From positions 139,195-203,194 of the forward strand of contig JANOBD010000148.1 in the NCBI GenBank assembly GCA_031411495.1: a stretch of 64,000 nucleotides of DNA, read 5' to 3'. The position numbers were made by a program, and so were the translations under genes. A model generated the notes under the pieces. That model was not told the origin of the DNA. It saw only the letters and a program-made list of their open reading frames with translations, and did not search any database. This DNA is from JANOBD01 sp031411495. GTDB taxonomy: Bacteria > Planctomycetota > Phycisphaerae > Tepidisphaerales > Tepidisphaeraceae. Below, piece after piece: positions 1 through 9,776 of this stretch. Positions within the stretch are counted from its first letter, which is position 1. The number at the start of each line of letters is the position of its first letter.

Positions 1-3000
1 CATCGAAGTTCACGATGAGATCGACGTTCGCATCGCCGGCGATGGTCTGTGCGATGGTGATCTTCTGCGCGGTCGTGTCATCCTTCCAGCCCAGCAGGTG
101 GTTGGCGGCAAGGACCGTGGCCCGGATGTTTCCGGTGAGGAACTTGGTCGGCTCGGCATAGCCGGCGGTGAGGATCGTGTTGACTTCCGAACCGCGTGAG
201 GTGCCGCCGGCGTAGTCGAGCACGAGCTTGCCGCCCTGGATGTCGGCGCCGCCGGCCGCCACCGGGAAGCCGGTGATCGGCGTGTTGCCGCCGAATACGG
301 GCGTCTGTGCGTTCACACCGAGTTGGAGCGTGCCGGCCTGGATGGTCGTCGCACCGGTGTAGTAGTTCTCACCGTTGAGGACCTGCTTGCCGGTTCCGAC
401 CTTGGTGATGACCGTGGAGCCGTCGATGGCGCCGGTGGTTCCGTTGATGGAGTCGCCGATGAGGCCGTCGAAGGTGGCGTCGATGTTCTTGCCGCCGATG
501 ACGTAGGTCGTTGCGCCGGTGATTGCCGTGACGGCGTAGACGCCGCCGGTGCCGGTGAGCGCGCCGATCTGGTACGTGGTCGTGGTGTTACGGCGGGCGA
601 TGCTGGTGCCGGCGCCGAGATCGAGCGTGAGATTCGCACCGAGGGTGGTGCCGTTGAGGCGCCATCCGCCGCCGCCTGCGGCAACGAGGTGGACGGTGCC
701 GGTGAAGGCGGTCATATCGCCTTCGAAGTCGAAGACCCCGCCGAGATTGTTGACGGTGAGGTCACCGTTGCCGGTGAGCGTCGTAAGGTCGGTCAGGCCG
801 CCGCCACTGCCGCCGTTCAGGCCGCCGGTACCGGTGACGTTCAGGATGTTGTTCAGGCGAGACTGTCCGATGGTGAGGGCGCCGCTGACCAGTTCGACCG
901 GGCCGGAGCCGAGTGCGCCGGCGACGCTGTGAGTGACGAACGAGTTGCCGGTGATCTTGGTCCCTCCGGAGAAGGTGCTGGCAACGAGCGCGACCGTGGT
1001 GCCGCCGCCATCGATGGTGAGGAGTCCGGTGCCGCCGGTCGCGCCCGCGAGGGTGAGCGTGTTTCCGGAGCCGACAAGCAGGGTGCCGCCGTTGGCGCCG
1101 ACGGTGAGCTGACGAGCCGGTCCGCCGTCGGCGGTGCTGAGCGAAGCCGTTGCTTCGAGCGTTCCGCCGTTGAGGGTAAGGCCCGCACCGACTGCCGGAT
1201 CGCCCAGGCGATCGTTCGAGGCGATGCTGAGTGTTCCACCGCGGACGGTGGTAGCGCCCGAATAGGTGTTAGCGACGTTCAGGGTGAGCTTGCCAGCGCC
1301 CGCCTTCACGAGTCCGCCGGTTCCGGGCAGCGGATTGTTGAACGCGACATCGTTGCCGTTGGTGTCGATCCCGCCGCCGCCGGCGCCGAGGGTGACCGTC
1401 TTCGCGGTGGTGAGGTCGTCGGTCATGCCGGCGGCATACTTGATGACGCCGCCGCCGGAGAGGGTGAGGTTTGCATTGGTACCGAGCGAGCCGATGCCGC
1501 CGACGGCGAGCGTGCCACCATTGACGGTGGTCGCACCGCCATAGTTGTTCGCGGTGTTGCCGAGCGTCAGGGTGCCATCACCCACCTGGGTTACTCCGCC
1601 CGCGCCGCCGACAACGCCATTCAGCGCCAGTGCGGCGTTTGCGTTGCTCGTGTTGACGACGAGTGAGGAAGCCAGGGTGACTGGAGCAGTGACCGAGTGG
1701 CTGCCGGCAAGTACGAAGACGAGCGCGTTGTTGGTGCCGTTGCCGAGCGTGAGGGTTCCACCGCTGCCCGAGGAGATGCTGTAACTGCCGACGGCGCTGT
1801 TGAAGGTCGCACCGCCGATAGTCTTGTTGCCGTCCAGCGTGATGTTTCGGTTGGCAGTCAATGCGGTCGTGAAGGAAGCGGTGTCGCCACCGCCGTTGGG
1901 GACGCCGCCAGTCCAGTTGGAAGCGGTGTTCCACGATCCGCCGGCGTCGACATTCCACTGAGCGCTGACGCCGAGAGTGCTGATCAGAAGCTGGACGTTG
2001 TTGCCGACCGTGCTGAAGGCGTAAGCCTTACCGGGTGCCGGGTTGAGGACCGAAAGGGCGCTGGCGCCGGTGCCCTGTACGCCGCCGGCGAACTGGATGA
2101 GCTGGTAGGTGCCTGCGGTTGAATACGGGTCGGTGGTGCCGTCGTTGAAGAGGCTGACGCCGCCGCCGTTGATCGTCAGGCCGTTGGAGCCGGTGACGAT
2201 GACTTTGTCGTAACTGGTGGGAGAAGCGAACTCGACGTTGAGGAACGAGCCGCTGTCGAGGGTAAGTCCGGCGGTGGTAAGGGTTCCGACACTGTTGCCC
2301 GGGGAAAGCGTCCCGCCCGAGGCGATACTGGTCGTGCCGCCGATGGTGCCCGTGCCGCCGAGCGTTGCGGTGGACGCGACGCTGACGCCGCCGGCAAGCG
2401 CGCCGTTGACATTCAGGCGGCCGCCATTGACGGCGGTCGCTCCGCCGTAGTTGCTGGCGCCGTTGAGGGTGAGGGTGCCGGTCCCGATCTTGGTCAGGCC
2501 CCCGGCGCTGCCGGAGCCGAAGTTTCCGGCGAAGGTTGCGGTCTGCCCGTTGGTATCGATCGTCACGCCGCTGGCGCCGATCGTGTGGGTGTAGGTGCTC
2601 AGGTCGGGGAGGTAGGCGGCGTTGTAGCGATAGCCGCCGCCGTTGAAGTTGAGCGTGTTGCTCGTGCCCAGCCCCGCGGCGCTGGTGGGTTCAACCAGAC
2701 CGCCGTTGATGTTGGTGGCGGCGGTGTAGGTGTTCGTCGCGGTGAGCTGATAGGTGCCCGCGCCTTTGAACTCGATCGAGCCGGAACCGGCGAGGACATT
2801 GCCGATCGCATAGGTGCCGCCGGTGCGGTTGAAGATGAGCGCGCTGTTGTTCAGAACAGCACCGCCACCGATCGTGCCGGTGGCACCGCCGATTTCGACA
2901 GTACCGCCGACGATGGTCGTGCCGCCGCTGTTGCTGTTTGCGGCGAGAAGGATCAGCTTGCCGGAACCGTACTTGACGAGGTTGACTGGCGTGCTCGACG

Positions 3001-3997
3001 AGGCGTTACCGATCTGTGCGCTGATCGTGAAATCGCTGGCGCTGTTCTGAATGATCGGGAAGGTCGTGATCTGACCCGCGCCGGTGCTGGTGCGATTCGG
3101 ACGGATGAAGCCGTTGTTGGCGGTAAGGCCGGCGCCGGTGTTGACGATCCCGCCGCCGCCGCTGTTGGCGGTGACGAGAATGCCGCGAAGCGTCGCCGTG
3201 CGGCTGGTCGCCGAGGTGCTGATCGCCATCGTGCGGGCGGTCGGGTCGTTGAAGCGGACCGATGCGAAGTCTAAAGCAACCGGGCCGGCGATGTCGCTGT
3301 CGACATTCAGGTTCGTGCCACCGGTCAACGCGGTGCTGCTGTTGGTGTAGGTCGCGGCGACGACCGTGCCGGTGGCATCGGTCGCGGCCCAGTCGTTGTT
3401 GCCGTAGGTCGCGTAGGCGTTGCCCTGGTCATCGGTGAGAACGTTTGTTGCGGCGGCACCGAGCTTGATGGTGCCGGTCGTGCTCATCCGCACGATGCCC
3501 ATGTGATTTGCGGTGAGGAAGTTGTAGGCCGTCGGCGAGGTGCGACTGTTTTTGGTGGGAAGCGTGGCGAGCGTCAGTGTACGACCGGCAGCGACGTTCC
3601 AGTCATAGATGCCTGCCGCGCCGCGGATCGTCACCGGCGTGTTGATGGTGAGGTTCTGGGTGGCGGCCGACATGTCGATGCCGAACCGGCCGATCGTGAG
3701 TGCGGCGGTGCCGTTGATCGTCAGCGGGCCGACCAGTGGATCGGCGACGCGGATGCCGCCCCAGGTCTGGGCGGCGCCGAGGGTCCAGGCGCTGTTGGTT
3801 GCGAGCGTAGAGTTAAAGACGGCGACGTCGGCGACGGTTGGGACACTTCCGCCCCATGCCGCGCCAAGTTCAAGCGGATCGGTGGTGTCGGCCTTGATCA
3901 CATCTGCGCCATAGGCGGAGAGCGAAACGACGGAAGTAACGGCAATTGCCACAATGGACGCCGCCTGGCGCCGCGAAAGAATCGTACGAAAGCTCAT
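1..3997 (-). CDS. Autotransporter-associated beta-strand repeat protein, C-terminus beyond the window
   Basis: This is a large exported surface protein; at least 1,332 residues lie in the window with no in-frame stop. The start is ATG at 3997, preceded by a strong GGAGGAG ribosome site. The N-terminus (MSFRTILSRRQAASIVAIAV, then a hydrophobic stretch ending SAYGAD) is a signal peptide. The body carries many degenerate copies of a motif such as GTGTLTLNGASNYGGATAVN and NYYTGATTIQAGTLQLG, matching the autotransporter-associated beta-strand repeat family, which builds beta-helical passenger domains. At the window edge it reads AGDANVDLIVNFD, resembling the first Asp/Asn loop of a dockerin-like segment common at the end of planctomycete secreted proteins. 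Long plus-strand open frames over this region are shadows produced by repetitive GC-rich codons. Ligand and function are unknown. Confidence 0.9.
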   Translation of the reverse strand, partial: MSFRTILSRRQAASIVAIAVTSVVSLSAYGADVIKADTTDPLELGAAWGGSVPTVADVAVFNSTLATNSAWTLGAAQTWGGIRVADPLVGPLTINGTAALTIGRFGIDMSAATQNLTINTPVTIRGAAGIYDWNVAAGRTLTLATLPTKNSRTSPTAYNFLTANHMGIVRMSTTGTIKLGAAATNVLTDDQGNAYATYGNNDWAATDATGTVVAATYTNSSTALTGGTNLNVDSDIAGPVALDFASVRFNDPTARTMAISTSATSRTATLRGILVTANSGGGGIVNTGAGLTANNGFIRPNRTSTGAGQITTFPIIQNSASDFTISAQIGNASSSTPVNLVKYGSGKLILLAANSNSGGTTIVGGTVEIGGATGTIGGGAVLNNSALIFNRTGGTYAIGNVLAGSGSIEFKGAGTYQLTATNTYTAATNINGGLVEPTSAAGLGTSNTLNFNGGGYRYNAAYLPDLSTYTHTIGASGVTIDTNGQTATFAGNFGSGSAGGLTKIGTGTLTLNGASNYGGATAVNGGRLNVNGALAGGVSVASTATLGGTGTIGGTTSIASGGTLSPGNSVGTLTTAGLTLDSGSFLNVEFASPTSYDKVIVTGSNGLTINGGGVSLFNDGTTDPYSTAGTYQLIQFAGGVQGTGASALSVLNPAPGKAYAFSTVGNNVQLLISTLGVSAQWNVDAGGSWNTASNWTGGVPNGGGDTASFTTALTANRNITLDGNKTIGGATFNSAVGSYSISSGSGGTLTLGNGTNNALVFVLAGSHSVTAPVTLASSLVVNTSNANAALALNGVVGGAGGVTQVGDGTLTLGNTANNYGGATTVNGGTLAVGGIGSLGTNANLTLSGGGVIKYAAGMTDDLTTAKTVTLGAGGGGIDTNGNDVAFNNPLPGTGGLVKAGAGKLTLNVANTYSGATTVRGGTLSIASNDRLGDPAVGAGLTLNGGTLEATASLSTADGGPARQLTVGANGGTLLVGSGNTLTLAGATGGTGLLTIDGGGTTVALVASTFSGGTKITGNSFVTHSVAGALGSGPVELVSGALTIGQSRLNNILNVTGTGGLNGGSGGGLTDLTTLTGNGDLTVNNLGGVFDFEGDMTAFTGTVHLVAAGGGGWRLNGTTLGANLTLDLGAGTSIARRNTTTTYQIGALTGTGGVYAVTAITGATTYVIGGKNIDATFDGLIGDSINGTTGAIDGSTVITKVGTGKQVLNGENYYTGATTIQAGTLQLGVNAQTPVFGGNTPITGFPVAAGGADIQGGKLVLDYAGGTSRGSEVNTILTAGYAEPTKFLTGNIRATVLAANHLLGWKDDTTAQKITIAQTIAGDANVDLIVNFD

Positions 3998-4433
3998 TTG
4001 TCTCCTCCGAAATGGAATGGTCTCATGTCGAATCGCCGGATCGACGGGGTGCAGTATGCAAAAGTAACACAGTAGTCGGTTGTTGCAAGGCATTATTGGG
4101 GCGATTGCCATGCAATTTTCATGATTGAATCGCTGATTTACCCAAAATGGATCGCCGTGAAAATATCCTGTGTTTCCGTCAGAAATCCGCCACAGAAGGG
4201 TGATTATGGGTCCACGGTTCCCTGGGTGGCCGTGAATGATCGCATACCTGGGGGTCCGGATTGCGATTCTCTTGCAGCCAAGCTAACTGAAAACTGCGAG
4301 CTCCCTTCATCGATCGGCGGACTGGATAAGTTCCACCAGACAACGTCCACTTTCACGAAGAACACTCAGCCCAATAAAAGAAAGCCGGACGATCGATTCG
4401 TCCGGCAGGTTCGGCATGCAAATGTGAGTTCGT
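3998..4433. other. Intergenic region with promoter side of the repeat protein
   Basis: This 436-base gap lies upstream of the repeat protein and downstream of the prepilin-like gene. It contains the GGAGGAG ribosome site at about 4001-4008 and the terminator described separately. It is less GC-rich than its surroundings. No convincing gene was seen in it. Confidence 0.6.
4372..4406 (-). terminator. Rho-independent terminator of the prepilin-like gene
   Basis: GCCGGAC (4384-4390) and GTCCGGC (4400-4406) form a perfect 7-bp stem with a 9-base loop. On the minus strand the stem is followed by CTTTCTTTTATT, a T-rich tract, 28 bases after the stop codon of the upstream gene. Confidence 0.75.
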
Positions 4434-5348
4434 TCAATACCCTGACACAAACGGATGCGTCACCCGCTGGACCATGGGCCGGGCCTTCGGATCGCCACCC
4501 TCGATGATCGTCTCCAGGATGTCCCGGGCATCGTCGAACCAGGAATTGCTCGCGGTGTCGTCCCAAGGTGTGCTCGGGCTGTTCGGGTCGCCAATCACGG
4601 CCGTGGGCCGACGTGCCAGCGGGATGAGCGGCAGCTTCGAGCTCGCCGTCTGAACGCTCCCGTCACGGAAAAGCATGTTCCATGTCGGGCCCTTTTTCTT
4701 GTCGTCATGGGAGAGCAGGTCGGCACCAAAGAGCATATCCATGCAGAGCGTCCGGTTTTTGGGGACGTCTTTCAAACGCCGCCAGGCTCGCTGTGAACCG
4801 GTCGATCCCGGCGTGACAATCGCCGGTCGGACCTTGATCCATTGCGGCATCCACATGTAGCTCATGCGCGGGTTGCCGCCGTCGGCGGTCTTGCGCGGCC
4901 AGCTGCCGGGCGCGGAATTATCGATCTGGTTTTCCAGTGCGAAGGCCGGATTCGGGAAGCCCGGGCAGAAGAGCACGCGGGCATCGCGGATGTATTTCCG
5001 CTCGAACATGTAGGCGGGGCCGCAAGTCTCGGCGGTGCTTCCGTTGTAAGCCCTTCCGTCGAGCGCGAAGTAAGAAAGATGTGGACTGTAATAGTCCGCA
5101 GTCGACCCGGGCGCCAGTTCACGCATACGAGGCGGCAGCCAGCCTTTCTGCTCGGTCGCGTACATGACGGTGGCTTGCCCGATCGAGCGCAAGTTGGCCA
5201 TGCATGCGACGACCAATGCCTGTTTTCGAGAGGACTGAAGCGCGGGCAACAGGATCGAGATCAGAACCGCGATAATTCCAATGACCACCAGCAGCTCGAC
5301 CAGCGTGAAACCGTCGGTACGAGACGAATCCGAATGACGCGCACCCAT
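4434..5348 (-). CDS. Prepilin-type N-terminal methylation domain protein (planctomycete DUF1559-like)
   Basis: This 304-aa protein has a canonical class III prepilin leader: Gly followed by FTLVELLVVIGIIAVLISIL, with Glu at position +5 and a hydrophobic helix. It would be cut and methylated by a prepilin peptidase and sit in the inner membrane or in a pseudopilus. After the helix comes ANLRSIGQATVMYA, typical of the large planctomycete family of secreted pseudopilin-like proteins. Near the C-terminus, NMLFRDGSV resembles the H-X9-DG region of that family. The ATG start at 5348 has GGAGG eight bases upstream. It is a lone gene with its own terminator and is not adjacent to the secretion operon at 24-28 kb. 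Individual functions in this expanded family are generally unknown. Confidence 0.85.
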   Translation of the reverse strand: MGARHSDSSRTDGFTLVELLVVIGIIAVLISILLPALQSSRKQALVVACMANLRSIGQATVMYATEQKGWLPPRMRELAPGSTADYYSPHLSYFALDGRAYNGSTAETCGPAYMFERKYIRDARVLFCPGFPNPAFALENQIDNSAPGSWPRKTADGGNPRMSYMWMPQWIKVRPAIVTPGSTGSQRAWRRLKDVPKNRTLCMDMLFGADLLSHDDKKKGPTWNMLFRDGSVQTASSKLPLIPLARRPTAVIGDPNSPSTPWDDTASNSWFDDARDILETIIEGGDPKARPMVQRVTHPFVSGY

Positions 5349-5552
5349 AGTGCCTCCGCAACGCGAAATGAATTACGCCATGCATCGCATGGAACATTCA
5401 TTGAAATACCAGAAATTACCATCCTCGCAAGTCCATTTAATCGGATTTCTTTGTCAAAAGCGCCTGATTCGGCCCGAACAATCGACTGTTTCAACCCCGT
5501 GAGGGGAACACCCGTTGCAATGACTTGCAGGTTCTTTCATGAAAGGCCGCAC

Positions 5553-6122
5553 CTACCACGTCGATTCGCAGTACTCGCCCTGATGTGCCGGCTGGGCGAG
5601 CATCGCGTCGTGTTTGGCGCGATCATCGGGGTCCGCAAAGCGCTCCCCGATCTTCTTGGCAGGCACCCCACCCCAGATCTCGTACGGCGGAACGTCCTTC
5701 GTCACCACGGCGCGCGCGGCGATGATCGACCCGCGGCCGATGCGCACGCCGGCCAGGATCATGGCGCCATTTCCCACCCACACGTCGTCTTCGATGTACG
5801 TTCGCTTCGTCTCCGGCCGGCCGGAAAAGATGATCGGTGTGCCAGGGACGTCGAACTTGTGATCGTTACCGATCACCCAGACCTCCGGGGCGAGCATGAC
5901 GTATTTGCCGATCGTCACACCCGCGCCGACTTCGCAGTTGAGGTTGATGAAGCTGTATGGGCCGGCCACGAGGTCCTTGGCGATCTTGGAGCCGGCGCCG
6001 ACATAGAACGTCGGGTCGACATGTTTCAGCCCCATCCGCCAGTGGCGGTACTTCGATCGCGCGGCGCGCAGTTTCCAGTAGAGGCCGCCGAAATGTTTCT
6101 GGGCGAATTGGCGCAGGCTCAT
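5553..6122 (-). CDS. Left-handed beta-helix (hexapeptide repeat) acyltransferase
   Basis: This 189-aa protein belongs to the CatB/maltose-O-acetyltransferase-like superfamily, which transfers acetyl groups to sugars or antibiotics. Isoleucine/valine-rich hexapeptides run through the middle (GAGVTIGKYVMLAPEVWVIG, then VWVGNGAMILAGVRIGRGSI). GNDHKF carries the expected catalytic His, and the coil ends in the usual GGVPAKKIGERF. The start is ATG at 6122: it has a GGAGG site and overlaps the stop of the upstream glycosyltransferase as ATGA, indicating translational coupling. A longer in-frame reading up to 6251 is unlikely. The pairing suggests acetylation of a sugar in a surface glycan, which is an inference. 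Confidence 0.88.
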   Translation of the reverse strand: MSLRQFAQKHFGGLYWKLRAARSKYRHWRMGLKHVDPTFYVGAGSKIAKDLVAGPYSFINLNCEVGAGVTIGKYVMLAPEVWVIGNDHKFDVPGTPIIFSGRPETKRTYIEDDVWVGNGAMILAGVRIGRGSIIAARAVVTKDVPPYEIWGGVPAKKIGERFADPDDRAKHDAMLAQPAHQGEYCESTW

Positions 6123-7291
6123 CGTTCCTCCGCGTGAGTCGCCGACGGCAGGGCGGCTTCGAGATCGTTTGCGGGCAGGCCGTCGAGTGCGCGCCGGATG
6201 AGCCGATGCTGGTTCTCCGCATTCCAGAAGCGATCGATCATCTTGAAACACTCGGCTCGAACGCGTTCTCGATCCGGCGCGGAGGTGAACCAGCGCTCGA
6301 TCGTCTTCCCCAGATCGTTCACGTCGCCGTTGATGAAGAGATCACCGGTCTTGCCGGGGATGATCGCCTCCCACTCCGGCATCTGGTTGGCGAAGTCGCT
6401 GTGGGTTAACACCGGCGTGCCGTAGCCGAGGCTCTGCATCGCCGTGAGTCCGACTTTGCCGGGTGCAACGGTGAGATCCGACGCCATCGTGAGACGCGCG
6501 AGCGTCGGCTCGTCGTAACAGGCGCCGTAGAAGTGCACGGCCAGGTTCAGGTCACTCGCCTGCTTTTGAAGATTCGCGCGCTCCGGCCCGTCGCCGACCA
6601 GAAGGAGATTCAACTCCAGCCCCCGGCCGCGCAGGGTGTGCATCGCGTCGAGCAGCATGTCGAGTCGGCGAACGTTCATGAGCCTCGATGAACAGATGAG
6701 CAGCGGCCGATCCGCGCGATCGGCGAACAGTTTCGTGCGCAGCGCCTGTAATTCGTCGGGCACCACTTGCTGTCGAATGACCCGTTGCGCATCCGCATCC
6801 AAGCTATTGTAGATCACATGGAGTCGCTCGGCGGCGAATCCGTTGCCGTAGCCGATGCACTTGGCGTAATGGCCGTAGAGCAGCAGATCGTCGGCGAGGC
6901 GATAGAACACGTTACGCACCTTGCCGCCAAAGCCCGATTCAGGCTTCACCCATCCATGAGACCAGAAGTGAACACGCGCGCCGCGCAGTCGAGCGGCCAT
7001 CGCGCCGAGCCACATCGCCGGCCACGCGGCGTTGCCGAGCAGGATGACATGGTCGTAGCGATTAAAGAGGAGATGCCACGCGAGACGCGGCTGGAACATG
7101 ATCGGCCCGAGGTTGAAGCAGCGTGCCCGCACAAAACGGACGTTCGCGGAACGGTGCCACGGCTCGATCGTGCCGCCGGACTCGGTTTCGTCGCCGAGGA
7201 AGGTAACGGAAAGCGACGGGTCGCGCGCCAGGGACTCCATGACGGCGGCCCGATAATGCGCGAAGAAGTGATAGCCGATCGCCAGTCGCAT
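6119..7291 (-). CDS. Glycosyltransferase, GT4-like
   Basis: This protein of about 390 aa has a two-domain GT-B layout. The N-terminal part starts MRLAIGYHFFAHYR and contains an AAWPAMWLG region. The C-terminal part has the donor-binding segment: LICSSRLMNVRRLDMLLDAM, then LLLVGDGPERANLQ, then APGKVGLTAMQSLGYGTPVL. The last segment corresponds to the EX7E region of GT4 enzymes, here with Gly replacing the first Glu. It most likely adds a sugar to a cell-surface glycan at the inner membrane. The start at 7291 is preferred because homologous folds begin there; an ATG at 7384 would add 31 residues, and neither has a clear ribosome site. It overlaps the acyltransferase by 4 bp and is divergent from the asparagine synthetase. 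Confidence 0.82.
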   Translation of the reverse strand: MRLAIGYHFFAHYRAAVMESLARDPSLSVTFLGDETESGGTIEPWHRSANVRFVRARCFNLGPIMFQPRLAWHLLFNRYDHVILLGNAAWPAMWLGAMAARLRGARVHFWSHGWVKPESGFGGKVRNVFYRLADDLLLYGHYAKCIGYGNGFAAERLHVIYNSLDADAQRVIRQQVVPDELQALRTKLFADRADRPLLICSSRLMNVRRLDMLLDAMHTLRGRGLELNLLLVGDGPERANLQKQASDLNLAVHFYGACYDEPTLARLTMASDLTVAPGKVGLTAMQSLGYGTPVLTHSDFANQMPEWEAIIPGKTGDLFINGDVNDLGKTIERWFTSAPDRERVRAECFKMIDRFWNAENQHRLIRRALDGLPANDLEAALPSATHAEER

Positions 7292-7468
7292 GAGTCGCGG
7301 AAGGTTGCCGGACGCATGACACCGCGTCAACGTCTGACAACACCCTTCCTTATCATGAAGATCGGCTATGAAACGTTGCAGCATGACGCTGGTAATCGCA
7401 GCTTGACGCTCGTTACTCTTGCGGTAACCTCTGCTTGAGTCAAATCGAACTCTTTTCCGGGATCATTC

Positions 7469-9415
7469 ATGTGTGGAATCGTGGGGCTGATCGGTAGATC
7501 GCCTCTTGAGTTTAAGGAACGCTGCAACGTTCAGTTGCTTTGCGATGCGCTGATCCACCGCGGACCGGACGGCGATGGCAGCTTCAGCGCGCCCCAATTC
7601 ATGATGGCGATGCGCCGCCTGTCGATCATCGACCTCGGCGGCGGCTGGCAGCCCCTCTACAACGAAGACAAGTCGATCGCGCTGGTCGCCAACGGCGAAG
7701 TCTACAACTTCGTCGAACTCCGCGCCGAGCTCGAATCGCGCGGCCACCGTTTCAACACCAAGAGCGACTGCGAAACGATCATCCATCTCTACGAAGAGAT
7801 CGGCGACGAAGTCGTCAACAAGATTCGCGGCATGTACGCCTTCGCGCTGTACGACACCCGCAAGCAGCGTGCGCTGATCGTCCGCGATCGCATGGGCGAA
7901 AAGCCGCTCTACCTGGCCGAACAGGATGGACGGATCTATTTTTCGTCGGAAATGCGATCGATGGTCCGCGCCGGGATCATCCCCTTCGAGATCGACCCGG
8001 TCGCCGTCTACGAATACTTTCATTACAACTACGTCCCAGAGCCGCGCTGCGCGATCAAAGGCGTCCGCAAGCTGCCGGCGGGGCACCTGCTGACCGTGGA
8101 TCTGCAATCGTTCAAGGTGCAGGAACGCTGCTACTGGCGAATGGAAGATGCGCCGCCCATCGAAGGCGATCCCGCCAAGGCGATTCGCGCCGAACTCGAG
8201 AACATTAACGAGTTGATCGTGCGCTCGGATGTGCCGGTCGGCATCGCGCTTAGCAGCGGCGTCGATTCGAGCGCGCTCGCCGCGATGGCACAGAAGCGCT
8301 TCCCCGGGCTGCTCACCGGGATCACGATCGGCTACGAAGGTGCGCCGCGCCAGGACGAGCGCTCCGCCGCCAAGCAGTTCGCCGACTACATTAAGCTGCC
8401 GCTGCATCGCATCGAACTGCGTGACGCGGATGTGATCGACGGGTTCCCCGAGATGGTGCTCGTGCGCGATGATCCGATCTCGGACATCTCCGGCTCGGGC
8501 TATCTCAACGTGATGCGCGCCGCACGCGATAAGGGACTGCGCGTCATGCTCATGGGCCACGGCGGCGATGAGCTGTTCTGGGGGTACTGGTGGGTGCGCG
8601 AGGCGCTGTGGCGCTCGCACCTCAAGGCCGGCCTGCACGCCTCGCCGCCGACAACGACGATGCGCGACTACATGCACGTCTCCAAGCCGCCGCGCAGTAT
8701 CCCGATGGGACTGCGCTGGCTGCAGAACGGCGGCGGGCTGATCTCGGGCCGGTGCAACTATCGTCGCGATCTGACGTCTTCGCCGGATCGATTGGTTCAC
8801 TACGAGCACTCCTTCGAGTTCGATCGCGCAGCGCGGCTGTTGCCCAGGATCGCCACGCGCAGCTATCTGGAAGCGATGACCGGCACCGACTTGCTGGCGC
8901 GGTACGCGTCGCCGTTGCCCTGGTCGCACTTAAACGTCGAGATCGCCAGGCACACCTGCAACACGTACCTGCTCGAGAATGGATTGGCGCAAGGCGATCG
9001 CCTGAGCATGGCGGCATCGGTTGAGTTGCGTACGCCGCTGGTCGATTATCGACTGGTCGAAACTGCGGTCGGCCTGATGAAGGCGAACAACACGGTTCGG
9101 CCGGCGCCGAAGAAGTGGTTCCGAGATGCTGTCAGCGATCTGGTTCCGGAGTTCGTGATGAATCGGCCCAAGACCGGGTTCAACGCGCCCTGGCGGCGAT
9201 GGATCCCGGCAATGCTGGATCGCTACGGACACATGGTCGAGGACGGGGAACTGGTCCGCGCCGGCATCCTTCGACGCGGCGCTGCGCCGCGGGCGGCAGG
9301 GCTGCTGGCGCTGAGCCTGGAGATCTGGTGCCGCCAGATGCGTTCGTTCGCCGCCTACAAGCCGGCAGATCTCTCGGGTCTGGCGGCGGCGAATCGGTTC
9401 CGTCGCGTCGGTTGA
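7469..9415 (+). CDS. asnB: Asparagine synthase (glutamine-hydrolysing)
   Basis: This 648-aa class II glutamine amidotransferase converts aspartate, glutamine and ATP to asparagine. It begins MCGIVGLIGR, so Cys2 becomes the N-terminal nucleophile after Met removal. The N-terminal glutaminase domain (about 1-200) has IHRGPDGDG, LSIIDLGGG and NGEVYNF. The synthetase domain contains the PP-loop SSGVDSSALA near residue 260 and LMGHGGDELFWGY. It ends with LVDYRLVETA and RPKTGFNAPW, typical of the family. Length fits the longer AsnB/AsnO group found in exopolysaccharide clusters as well as housekeeping enzymes. Because it is divergent from glycosyltransferase genes it could also amidate a sugar or a peptide, but the sequence alone does not show this. 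Confidence 0.95.
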   Translation: MCGIVGLIGRSPLEFKERCNVQLLCDALIHRGPDGDGSFSAPQFMMAMRRLSIIDLGGGWQPLYNEDKSIALVANGEVYNFVELRAELESRGHRFNTKSDCETIIHLYEEIGDEVVNKIRGMYAFALYDTRKQRALIVRDRMGEKPLYLAEQDGRIYFSSEMRSMVRAGIIPFEIDPVAVYEYFHYNYVPEPRCAIKGVRKLPAGHLLTVDLQSFKVQERCYWRMEDAPPIEGDPAKAIRAELENINELIVRSDVPVGIALSSGVDSSALAAMAQKRFPGLLTGITIGYEGAPRQDERSAAKQFADYIKLPLHRIELRDADVIDGFPEMVLVRDDPISDISGSGYLNVMRAARDKGLRVMLMGHGGDELFWGYWWVREALWRSHLKAGLHASPPTTTMRDYMHVSKPPRSIPMGLRWLQNGGGLISGRCNYRRDLTSSPDRLVHYEHSFEFDRAARLLPRIATRSYLEAMTGTDLLARYASPLPWSHLNVEIARHTCNTYLLENGLAQGDRLSMAASVELRTPLVDYRLVETAVGLMKANNTVRPAPKKWFRDAVSDLVPEFVMNRPKTGFNAPWRRWIPAMLDRYGHMVEDGELVRAGILRRGAAPRAAGLLALSLEIWCRQMRSFAAYKPADLSGLAAANRFRRVG

Positions 9416-9443
9416 GCCCTTGCTCGACTCTCAGGAGGCCATC

Positions 9444-9746
9444 GTGTTCACTCACGTCGTCATGTTCTGGCTGAAGAAGGATGCGCCGGCAAGCGCGAAG
9501 CAGCAACTGCTCGACGATTGCCGCAAATACCTTGCGCCGATTCCGACGCTCAAGTTTTTCGATGCCGGCAAACCCGCGATGACGCCGCGCGACGTCGTGG
9601 ACAATTCCTACGACGTCGGCCTGTTGACCGTCTTCGCCGATCGCGCGGGGCACGACGCGTACCAGGCGCACGAGATGCATCAGACGTTCATCGCGCGGAA
9701 CAAGCCGCACTTTGACCGGATCCAGATCTACGACTTCGTCGCTTAA
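9444..9746 (+). CDS. Dabb-family (stress-responsive alpha/beta barrel) protein
   Basis: This small 100-aa protein begins VFTHVVMFWLKKDAP at a GTG codon with AGGAGG six bases upstream, a better start than the TTG at 9420. The pattern HVVMFWLK near the N-terminus and a mid-protein Y-D-V/VFAD segment followed by YQAHEMHQTFI match the Dabb fold, a ferredoxin-like dimeric barrel. Members include stress proteins and a few cyclases, but most are uncharacterised. It lies 28 bases after the asparagine synthetase and may be cotranscribed with it. Confidence 0.85.
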   Translation: MFTHVVMFWLKKDAPASAKQQLLDDCRKYLAPIPTLKFFDAGKPAMTPRDVVDNSYDVGLLTVFADRAGHDAYQAHEMHQTFIARNKPHFDRIQIYDFVA

Positions 9747-9776
9747 CCCGCCGAGTCGATGAACCGGAGCCGCATT

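Noticed and set aside
323..1666. A 447-aa plus-strand frame in the first 2 kb
   Set aside because: It is the shadow of the beta-strand repeat protein, with Gly/Ala/Asp-rich low-complexity sequence.
7463..8929. A 488-aa minus-strand frame
   Set aside because: It is antisense to the asparagine synthetase and rich in His/Arg/Asp as expected for a shadow.
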